Of a DNA stretch of 36,190 bases, positions 13,983-19,182 are shown one piece after another. The position numbers were made by a program, and so were the translations under genes. Every line of letters begins with the position of its first letter. Positions within the stretch are counted from its first letter, which is position 1. Source of the DNA: a virus; IMG/VR virus record IMGVR_UViG_3300028025_000007, positions 1 through 36,190 of that record, one strand, 5' to 3'. The notes below the pieces were generated by a model. It saw only the letters and a program-made list of their open reading frames with translations, did not search any database and was not told where the DNA came from.

Positions 13983-14300
13983 TTAAGAGCCTTTAACCCA
14001 TTTCTGGTTGCGTGGTTGAGCAGTTTTTGATGGTGACCATTTCACTTTATCTGCCCAATAGGCAGCGGACAATGGTCCACGAGCAATATTGGATGAATGA
14101 CGGGACTTGAACGCTTTGCGTTGTCCAGCGGTCTGATTGGTTTTAACACCTTGCTGACCGAACCTGATGGTTTTGACTTGTCCACCGCTACGGGCTACCA
14201 CAATATGTGACTTAGTTGGATGTGACGGGGTTCTCTTGGGTTTGTTGTATCCTGAGACACCTGCTCGTGCTAGTCGTGGGTCACGCTTGGATGTTGCCAT
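13983..14300 (-). CDS. Basic hypothetical phage protein, 105 aa
   Basis: Very basic, starting MATSKRDPRLARAGVSGYNK. It has a hallmark central part with FGQQGVKTNQTAGQRKAFKSRH and ends NQKWVKGS. I recognise similar proteins from aquatic phages but know no function. The wording RHSSNIARGPLSAAYWADKVKW would suit a small nucleic-acid-binding protein. Its ATG overlaps the end of the DUF5872-like gene. A terminator follows. Confidence 0.7.
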   Translation of the reverse strand: MATSKRDPRLARAGVSGYNKPKRTPSHPTKSHIVVARSGGQVKTIRFGQQGVKTNQTAGQRKAFKSRHSSNIARGPLSAAYWADKVKWSPSKTAQPRNQKWVKGS

Positions 14301-14695
14301 TATGCTGTCCTTGCTTTCTTTCCAGCCTGTCGTGCTGCTGGTGTGTTCGCCACAAACTGTTTACCTTTTTTAGACGCTTGTAGTTTCTTGCTATTTGTTG
14401 CCTGCTTCTGTTTCGGCGTAAGTTTATCCCATGCCTTTTCAGGTAGGTATCGTGTCGTACCGCTCTTTCTAATAGCAGGTTTTCCATCTGATGTAGTCCA
14501 TTTCTCTTTGGTCCATTTACTCAGATTGGACTGAGCCTTGGTTTTTGTGCCAGTGTAACCTCCACCAGCCTTTTCGTAGCGTTGCGCTACGATTTGGGCT
14601 TTACGGGCTGACCACTGTCCAGCCTTGCCACCAGCGGTACCAGCCTTAACGGCTGACACGATTCGTTTCCGTAAATCTGGTTTAGTGTAACCCAT
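14300..14695 (-). CDS. DUF5872-like basic protein, 131 aa
   Basis: Starts MGYTKPDLRKRIVSAVKAG. It has the run GKAGQWSARKAQIVAQRYE, KTKAQSNLSKWTKEKWTTSD, PAIRKSGTTRYLPEKAWDKL and a lysine-rich tail. This is the pattern I associate with DUF5872 proteins of aquatic phages and large viruses. It is very basic and probably binds nucleic acid. The start overlaps the TAA of an upstream micro-gene (TAATG). The biochemical role is unknown. Confidence 0.75.
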   Translation of the reverse strand: MGYTKPDLRKRIVSAVKAGTAGGKAGQWSARKAQIVAQRYEKAGGGYTGTKTKAQSNLSKWTKEKWTTSDGKPAIRKSGTTRYLPEKAWDKLTPKQKQATNSKKLQASKKGKQFVANTPAARQAGKKARTA

Positions 14696-14766
14696 TACTT
14701 TTTGGGTTTTGGTTTACGCAACAAACGCAACAAAACACGGTCCTGCTCACTAAGGCTTAGGTTCAT
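14695..14766 (-). CDS. 23-aa basic micro-protein (tentative)
   Basis: A short frame, MNLSLSEQDRVLLRLLRKPK, ending in lysines. It starts inside the preceding 43-aa gene and its TAA overlaps the ATG of the DUF5872-like gene. It has no strong ribosome site. It may be a real coupled micro-gene or only a translation-relay leader. Confidence 0.35.
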   Translation of the reverse strand: MNLSLSEQDRVLLRLLRKPKPKK

Positions 14767-14881
14767 ATTCTTCCCAATCATAATCAATGCTATCCAAAGC
14801 AGCAAACACTGCTCTAAGAAACAGGGCTATTCCACCGAAGGTTAAAACCGCTGTCCCTACAATAATACCGAATGTTCTCAT
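14750..14881 (-). CDS. 43-aa small membrane protein
   Basis: First gene of the left arm. AGGGG precedes the ATG at 14881. One hydrophobic segment (FGIIVGTAVLTFGGIALFLRAVF) is followed by an acidic tail (SIDYDWEEYE). As the first gene after the divergent control region it is probably made early. The function is unknown; a membrane-acting early protein is possible. Confidence 0.55.
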   Translation of the reverse strand: MRTFGIIVGTAVLTFGGIALFLRAVFAALDSIDYDWEEYEPKP

Positions 14882-14921
14882 TACCCCTCATTTCTGTCCA
14901 CGCTAAACATGGTTACTTGTG

Positions 14922-14938
14922 TATTCTATTTTAGAATA
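14922..14938. promoter_or_regulatory. Operator-like dyad TATTCTA-TTT-TAGAATA
   Basis: Perfect 7-nt arms around TTT, 41 nt upstream of the first left-arm gene. The ATTCTA/TAGAAT half-site recurs at 15089, 15134 and 15159. On the minus strand CTGACA precedes it, which could place the dyad within a leftward promoter. It looks like a repressor or activator site. Confidence 0.55.
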
Positions 14939-15029
14939 GTATTGTCAGTTAACGCCCCACTACACTGGCGTTCGTGGGACGCAACCACTAGGTTGTGTCC
15001 CCCCTACCCCCCTATACTAAAAACATGCT

Positions 15030-15037
15030 GTTCCCTA
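15030..15037 (-). promoter_or_regulatory. TAGGGAAC motif, inverted copy
   Basis: The only minus-strand copy found of the right-arm boundary motif. TAGTAT follows after 10 nt on that strand. It is oriented toward the left arm, about 150 nt before its first gene. Confidence 0.5.
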
Positions 15038-15056
15038 TACAAGTTGAATACAAGTT
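15038..15056. repeat. Two TACAAGTT direct repeats 11 nt apart
   Basis: TACAAGTT occurs at 15038-15045 and 15049-15056, an 11-nt offset that places both on the same DNA face. They are adjacent to the inverted TAGGGAAC. Confidence 0.6.
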
Positions 15057-15094
15057 TTCAGGAAACCCAATACCAGCATGAATCTACCTAGAAT

Positions 15095-15134
15095 TGTAAC
15101 ATAACTGTAACAAAGATTTAACACAACTGTAACA
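15095..15134. repeat. Four TGTAACA-type repeats at exact 11-nt spacing
   Basis: TGTAACA starts at 15095, 15106 and 15128, and TTTAACA at 15117. All four are spaced by exactly 11 nt, close to one helical turn. The array lies just upstream of the TAGGGAAC and the small terminase gene. It resembles an iteron or activator array and could also be a terminase recognition site. Confidence 0.65.
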
Positions 15135-15166
15135 TTCTAGGGAACAAGTCGCTTATCTTAGAATGT
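15132..15166. promoter_or_regulatory. 8-bp inverted repeat across the small terminase start
   Basis: ACATTCTA (15132-15139) and TAGAATGT (15159-15166) are perfect inverted arms 19 nt apart. The second arm contains the ATG at 15163 and the first contains the start of a TAGGGAAC. In RNA it could hide the start codon; in DNA it offers two ATTCTA half-sites. Confidence 0.6.
15138..15159 (+). promoter_or_regulatory. TAGGGAAC-N8-TATCTT boundary motif 1
   Basis: TAGGGAAC (15138-15145), 8 nt, then TATCTT, 3 nt before the small terminase start. The gene has no usual Shine-Dalgarno. Confidence 0.6.
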
Positions 15167-15612
15167 CGGAAAACTCCTTAGACCCTAGGCAAGAAAAGTT
15201 TCTAAACTGGCTGTGCACACCTGCTAATGGCAGGGTGCCATCCAGCCAAAACCAATATGCCATAGCAGAAGGCGTGGACGAAACCACACTGAGACGATGG
15301 AAAAAGAAACCCATCTTCAAACAGGAGTGGGAACGAAGAATTAATGAACAACAACAATCACCCGAAAGAACACAACAGTTGCTGGACAATCTATTCCAGC
15401 GTGCTCTTGAGGGGGATAACAATTCGGCTAAACTGTATTTGCAGGCTACTGGTCGTTTGGCTCCCGTTCAACTTCAGGTTGAGCATAGTGGCAAAGCGAG
15501 TGAGTTGTCTGATATAGAGTTGGCTGAGTTGATTGCCGCTAATGCGGCATCAGAACAGCGTTTCCGTTTGGAAACCAGAACAGTGAAGGCTAGCGATGAC
15601 AACAACGAATGA
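15163..15612 (+). CDS. Small terminase subunit (phBC6A51-like), probable
   Basis: A 149-aa protein. The N-terminal part (DPRQEKFLNWLCTP ... VDETTLRRWKKKPIFKQEWE) matches the helix-turn-helix pattern of phBC6A51-type small terminases and related HTH proteins. TLRRWKK is the recognition helix and a helical oligomerisation segment follows (TQQLLDNLFQRALEGDNNSA). It would bind the packaging site and load the large subunit encoded 4 kb downstream. It is the first gene of the right arm. It lacks a clear ribosome site and its ATG lies in an inverted-repeat arm. A transcription-factor role cannot be excluded. Confidence 0.7.
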   Translation: MSENSLDPRQEKFLNWLCTPANGRVPSSQNQYAIAEGVDETTLRRWKKKPIFKQEWERRINEQQQSPERTQQLLDNLFQRALEGDNNSAKLYLQATGRLAPVQLQVEHSGKASELSDIELAELIAANAASEQRFRLETRTVKASDDNNE

Positions 15613-15892
15613 TGCTATGTATGTCGCTTTAAAGGCTATGTATCCTACGGCTGGTGATACTTTGGGTGACTTGTTGTATGCTCATTGGTCTAATGTGGGT
15701 TTAGGGTTTCGTGGTGCTTTGCAGTTTGACTATTATGTTTCTCAGGGTGCTGTTGGTACTACTTTGGGTGATTTGGCAAACAATTTTTGGTCTGACCCAG
15801 ATTTCGTGGTTTCAAACCTAGAAGATGAGTCAGGGAACGATTTGCTATTAGAGGACGGGTCTTTTATGTTGTTGGAAGTAGGTAATGGATAA
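15596..15892 (+). CDS. Hypothetical virion-associated protein, 98 aa
   Basis: Starts inside the end of the small terminase gene. It has repeated short segments (GDTLGDLLYAHWSN, GTTLGDLANNFWSD), which hint at an internal duplication, and a C-terminal LEDESGNDLLLEDGSFMLLE that looks like short beta turns of phage tail proteins. It stands at the head of the fibre genes, so a structural role is likely. Not recognised as a named family. Confidence 0.65.
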   Translation: MTTTNDAMYVALKAMYPTAGDTLGDLLYAHWSNVGLGFRGALQFDYYVSQGAVGTTLGDLANNFWSDPDFVVSNLEDESGNDLLLEDGSFMLLEVGNG

Positions 15893-16149
15893 TGGCTGAC
15901 CTTAAGATTTCTCAGTTGACGGCATTGACCTCTATTGGTGCTGCCTCAACTGATGTTTTGCCTATTGTGGATACTAGTGCCACTACTACCAAAAAGATTT
16001 CTTTGGCTGATTTGATTGAGTTTGTGGTTGGTGGTTCTTCTATCAATGCTTTATCTGATGTGACTATTACTACTCCAGCCACTAATCAGGTTCTTCGTTA
16101 TAATGGTACGGCTTGGGTCAATAGCGCACCTACCGCTTACTGGGGCTAG
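15892..16149 (+). CDS. Tail-fibre-like short protein, 85 aa
   Basis: Starts MADLKISQLTALTSIGAAST and continues DVLPIVDTSATTTKKISLAD, a segment common at the start of tail-fibre or tail-spike proteins of aquatic phages. It then has NQVLRYNGTAWVNS, a typical fibre repeat. It is short enough to be a fibre adaptor or stub. Its stop codon TAG is the first three bases of a TAGGGAAC motif. Confidence 0.7.
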   Translation: MADLKISQLTALTSIGAASTDVLPIVDTSATTTKKISLADLIEFVVGGSSINALSDVTITTPATNQVLRYNGTAWVNSAPTAYWG

Positions 16150-16168
16150 GGAACAAAGGATATATAAT
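16147..16168 (+). promoter_or_regulatory. TAGGGAAC-N8-TATAAT boundary motif 2
   Basis: TAGGGAAC (16147-16154) overlaps the stop codon, with a perfect TATAAT after 8 nt (16163-16168), just ahead of the ATG at 16171. AAAGGA in the spacer may serve as the Shine-Dalgarno. Confidence 0.65.
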
Positions 16169-16170
16169 AT

Positions 16171-16614
16171 ATGCCACTAACTATTCCAAACACTTTTGTT
16201 AACGGCACACCTGCTGTTGCAACCGAGGTTAACTCTAACTTTTCTGCGGTAAAAACGCTACTTGATGCTGTTGAAACCAGTGACGCTGGAAAAGTATCTA
16301 AGGCTTTAACCCTTAACGCTCAAACTGGTGTATCTTACACTTTGTTGCTTGTTGATGATTCCAAGGTTATTACTTTGAGTAATGCCAGTGGGATTACTTT
16401 GACGGTTCCTCCTAATAGTTCTGTTGCTTTCCCTATTGGTTCACAGGTTAACTTAGTTCAAACTGGTGCTGGTCAGGTTACTGTTGCTGCTGGTGTTGGT
16501 GTGACTCTTCGTTCACAGGGTTCTAAGTTGAAGTTGAATGGTATTTACTCAGCAGCAACTTTGTTAAAAATTGGTACTGATGAATGGGTGCTTGTCGGCA
16601 ATACGGCGGCATAG
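16171..16614 (+). CDS. Tail-fibre-like protein, 147 aa
   Basis: The N-terminus TIPNTFVNGTPAVATEVNSN with NFSAVKTLLD is a familiar start of phage fibre proteins. The rest is beta-rich with repeating short strands (VITLSNASGITLTVPPNS, VNLVQTGAGQVTVAAGVGV) and ends LKIGTDEWVLVGN, as in phage fibre stalks. It probably forms trimeric receptor-binding or baseplate-proximal fibres together with its neighbours. Confidence 0.75.
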   Translation: MPLTIPNTFVNGTPAVATEVNSNFSAVKTLLDAVETSDAGKVSKALTLNAQTGVSYTLLLVDDSKVITLSNASGITLTVPPNSSVAFPIGSQVNLVQTGAGQVTVAAGVGVTLRSQGSKLKLNGIYSAATLLKIGTDEWVLVGNTAA

Positions 16615-16616
16615 TC

Positions 16617-17675
16617 ATGCAAATATTTGCAGTACCCAATTCATACGCTTCAGCACCTGTTACGGCTCCAACATCTTTAAGTAATGTTCCAAGCCAGACA
16701 AGTGTTTCTATTTCGTTTACGGCACCAACCAACGATGGTGGTTCTCCTATTACGAATTATGAATATTCATTTAATGGTTCATCTTGGACTGCTTTTAGTC
16801 CTGTAGATACAACAAGTCCCGTAGTTATTAGTGGTCTTACTGCAAATACTGCTTATAGCGTATTTTTGCGTGCTGTAAACATTATTGGTGCTGGTCCATC
16901 TTCTTCGGCAACATCATTTACTACTTTGCGTAATCCTATTTCTGCTACAATTCTTGTTGTTGCTGGTGGTGGAGGTGGAGCAGGGTCTTCATTCCCTAAC
17001 GCTGGAGGCGGTGGCGGTGGTGGCGGTGCTATAGAAACATCTTCAACATTTACCGCTGGAACATATGCAGTGGCAGTTGGTGGTCAAGGTGCTGGTGGTG
17101 CTGGAAGCAATGCTGCAAGTGGTGGAACTGGTGGAACTTCATCTATAAATGCTGTATCTCGTTCTGGTGGTGGTGGTGGTTCTGGTACACAAACTGGTGG
17201 AACATCTGGTAACGGATTTGCTGGAGGAACAGGAAGTTCTGCTGGTGCTGGTGGTGGTGGTGCATCTGCTGTTGGTGGAAATGGTGTGGGAGGAAACCCA
17301 TCAGCCCCAGGAAATGGTGGTGCTGGAATAAATACTAGTTTGCGAACTGGAAGCAACGAACAGTTTGCTGGCGGTGGCGGTGGCTCTGTGCAAAACCAAA
17401 CAAGCATTGTTGGTGGAACAGGACTTGGTGTTTTTGGTGGCGGTAACGGATTGCAGTTCAATGTTGGCGGCGGTTCGGCGGCAAATAACTATGGCGGTGG
17501 TGGCGGTGGTGGTAACGGAACTGGAACTGGTGGTGCTGGGTTTCAAGGAATTGTTGTTGTTAGGTATCCTACAGCGTCTGCTGCTGGATACACAATTTCT
17601 GGAGGCACTGTAACAACTGTTGGTGCTGATACTGTAAGAACATTTACGGCGGGTGGAAACTTGGTGATTTCGTAA
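16617..17675 (+). CDS. FN3 plus glycine-rich adhesin, 352 aa
   Basis: The start at 16617 is preferred because it lies after the previous stop; an upstream in-frame ATG overlaps that gene. Residues about 15-105 form a fibronectin type III domain (APTSLSNVPSQTSVSISF ... NYEYSFNGSSWTAF ... GLTANTAYSVFLRAVN). A glycine-rich domain follows with runs such as GGGGGGGG and many short G-S/A-G repeats, ending GIVVVRYPTA and a small beta segment. This architecture is typical of receptor-binding adhesins with polyglycine-type folds. The repeats make it prone to variation. Confidence 0.8.
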   Translation: MQIFAVPNSYASAPVTAPTSLSNVPSQTSVSISFTAPTNDGGSPITNYEYSFNGSSWTAFSPVDTTSPVVISGLTANTAYSVFLRAVNIIGAGPSSSATSFTTLRNPISATILVVAGGGGGAGSSFPNAGGGGGGGGAIETSSTFTAGTYAVAVGGQGAGGAGSNAASGGTGGTSSINAVSRSGGGGGSGTQTGGTSGNGFAGGTGSSAGAGGGGASAVGGNGVGGNPSAPGNGGAGINTSLRTGSNEQFAGGGGGSVQNQTSIVGGTGLGVFGGGNGLQFNVGGGSAANNYGGGGGGGNGTGTGGAGFQGIVVVRYPTASAAGYTISGGTVTTVGADTVRTFTAGGNLVIS

Positions 17676-17998
17676 TGGGTTACTATGCAAAAATAGATGA
17701 ATTAAACAATGTTGTTGATGTTATAGTTATTGACGATGAACTTAATGTTGATTGGATTGTTGAAAACTTTGGTGGTAATTGGATTGAAACAAAACTTGAT
17801 GGTTCAATTCGTAAACAATATTGTGTGGTTGGCGGAACATATGATTCTGTAAAAGACCAATTTGTAGCAATACAACCATTTCCTTCATGGATGCTTGATG
17901 AAAATAATGATTGGCAACCTCCAGTTCCAAAACCAGAAGGCGATTTTTATTGGGATGAAGAATCACTGTCTTGGATTCCAATCCCACAAATAGACTAA
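17675..17998 (+). CDS. Probable tail-fibre-associated protein or chaperone, 107 aa
   Basis: Starts MGYYAKIDELNNVVDVIVID. It contains PFPSWMLDENNDWQPPVPKP and FYWDEESLSWIPI, a proline/tryptophan-rich tail seen in proteins of aquatic phages beside fibre genes. Its ATG overlaps the end of the adhesin gene. It may cap, fold or attach the adhesin. The exact function is unproven. Confidence 0.65.
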   Translation: MGYYAKIDELNNVVDVIVIDDELNVDWIVENFGGNWIETKLDGSIRKQYCVVGGTYDSVKDQFVAIQPFPSWMLDENNDWQPPVPKPEGDFYWDEESLSWIPIPQID

Positions 17999-18006
17999 TA
18001 TATCAC

Positions 18007-18028
18007 TAGGGAACAATAACCCTATAGT
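18007..18028 (+). promoter_or_regulatory. TAGGGAAC-N8-TATAGT boundary motif 3
   Basis: TAGGGAAC (18007-18014), 8 nt, then TATAGT (18023-18028) directly before the holin ATG. No Shine-Dalgarno is seen. Confidence 0.6.
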
Positions 18029-18259
18029 ATGGAAAAGATTAAAGCATTCGTTTATAACAACCCTGTCCGTGTGGCAGCGTTTGTTTCATCTGCTGTTGCG
18101 TTAGTCGCTTCTTTTCTGGTACCAGATGTACCAACTGAAACCGTTGTCGCTTTTGTGTTATCTGCGTTGGGGTTGGGCGAATACGCCCAACGAGCAGAGA
18201 ACCGTAAAACTGATGAAGCGTTGTTTAGCGAAATCCCTAGCGAGGACGACCTAGTTTGA
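18029..18259 (+). CDS. Holin-like membrane protein, 76 aa
   Basis: Two predicted membrane helices (about residues 12-32 and 36-53: VRVAAFVSSAVALVASFLV and TETVVAFVLSALGLG), then a charged C-terminus. The P-V-R-V-A-A-F-V-x-A-V-A-L-V pattern is typical of small holins of actinobacteriophages. It would form the membrane lesion that releases the M15 peptidase encoded next. Its TGA overlaps a TTG start of that gene. Confidence 0.75.
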   Translation: MEKIKAFVYNNPVRVAAFVSSAVALVASFLVPDVPTETVVAFVLSALGLGEYAQRAENRKTDEALFSEIPSEDDLV

Positions 18260-18711
18260 AATATACTGGTGTGTCGGACGGCATATCAAAAGGTAAACGC
18301 AAAGGCACAGAAGCCTTTGTGAAACATGTGGCACTACTATCTAAAGGCAACCTTTGGAATAATGGCACATGGGGTGTTCGTTCAATTAAAGGAAAACCCC
18401 AATACCTAAGTGTGCACTCAACGGGTCGGGCTATGGACTTAAGTTGGCGTGGCAAATCTCGTCAAGAAGCCAACAAGGTTATTGAAATGATTGTCGCCAA
18501 CGCTGACTCTCTAGGCGTAGAACTGGTGTTGGATTATTTCCCTAAGCCACATGGGCGAGGCTACAAGTGCACTCGCAAAGGTTGGAGCAAATACACCAAG
18601 GCAACCCTTGGTGGTGCTCCCAATGGTGACTGGTATCACCTAGAACTCAGTCCAGAGTTCGCAGATGACCCTAAGAAGGTCCACGAAGCATTTAAGGCTT
18701 TGTTCAAGTAA
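18256..18711 (+). CDS. M15-like D-Ala peptidase endolysin, 151 aa
   Basis: Begins with TTG overlapping the holin stop (TTGA). VHSTGRAMDL (His54, Asp61) and GDWYHLEL (His128) match the zinc-ligand pattern SxHxxGxAxD ... H of M15/VanY-type peptidases, which cut peptidoglycan cross-links. It has no signal peptide, so it fits the cytoplasmic endolysin released by the holin. The C-terminal tail (DDPKKVHEAFKALF) is short. No cell-wall-binding domain is visible. Confidence 0.8.
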   Translation: MKYTGVSDGISKGKRKGTEAFVKHVALLSKGNLWNNGTWGVRSIKGKPQYLSVHSTGRAMDLSWRGKSRQEANKVIEMIVANADSLGVELVLDYFPKPHGRGYKCTRKGWSKYTKATLGGAPNGDWYHLELSPEFADDPKKVHEAFKALFK

Positions 18712-18722
18712 TATCCCCGATT

Positions 18723-18738
18723 AATGACTACGGTCATT
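18723..18738 (+). other. UACG-tetraloop hairpin upstream of the lysozyme gene
   Basis: AATGAC-TACG-GTCATT forms a 6-bp stem closed by C(UACG)G, an unusually stable loop. It is 12 nt before the lysozyme start and just ahead of its AGGATGG ribosome site. Confidence 0.55.
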
Positions 18739-18750
18739 TAGGATGGTAAT

Positions 18751-19182
18751 ATGAAGAAAATAATTCTATTGGCTACTGCTTTATATTTGTTGGCTTCGCC
18801 CTCTTTTGTCCACGCTAAACAATATCCCACCATTAGGTGTTGGAACCATTATTCTATTATAGAGATGGTTTCTGATAGCAAGGACATGATGTATCAGGTG
18901 GATTATATTATGTGGCGTGAATCCCGATGCAACGCATCGGTGATTAATCGTGATGACCCTATGGGTGGTTCTATTGGGCTATTTCAAATTAACAAGTTTT
19001 GGTGCAAACCAAACAAATACACCAAAAAGGGTTTTCTTCAAGATGCTGGTGTATTAACAAAATGTAAAGACTTATATAATCCTGTTATTAGTGGTAGGGC
19101 TATGATGGCTATTTATGATTATGCTGATAACCGCTACGGTGATGGATGGGGTCCTTGGGGCGGAGAACCGAAATGGAATTAA
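18751..19182 (+). CDS. Secreted lysozyme-like SLT transglycosylase, 143 aa
   Basis: An N-terminal signal peptide (ILLATALYLLASPSFVHA, cut near residue 22) is followed by a lysozyme-fold domain: MWRESRCNASVINRDDP with catalytic Glu57, GSIGLFQINKFWC, and an ending GDGWGPWGGEPKWN. The cysteines may form disulphides outside the cell. This domain cuts glycan strands. The Sec signal suggests export independent of the holin. It overlaps the large terminase start by 10 nt. Confidence 0.8.
   Translation: MKKIILLATALYLLASPSFVHAKQYPTIRCWNHYSIIEMVSDSKDMMYQVDYIMWRESRCNASVINRDDPMGGSIGLFQINKFWCKPNKYTKKGFLQDAGVLTKCKDLYNPVISGRAMMAIYDYADNRYGDGWGPWGGEPKWN

Larger units (their letters stand above)
14882..15162. 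promoter_or_regulatory. Divergent control region between the two genome arms
   Basis: A 281-bp gene-free interval from which left-arm genes run leftward and right-arm genes rightward. It contains the dyad at 14922-14938, C-runs at about 15000-15012, an inverted TAGGGAAC (15030-15037), two TACAAGTT repeats 11 nt apart, four TGTAACA-type repeats 11 nt apart, the TAGGGAAC of the right arm and a long inverted repeat over the small terminase start. It is a likely regulatory hub and may also be the replication origin or packaging site. Confidence 0.7.

Noticed and set aside
17084-17461. Proline-rich frame on the minus strand
   Set aside because: It is the antisense shadow of the glycine codons of the adhesin gene and has no ribosome site or neighbours on that strand.
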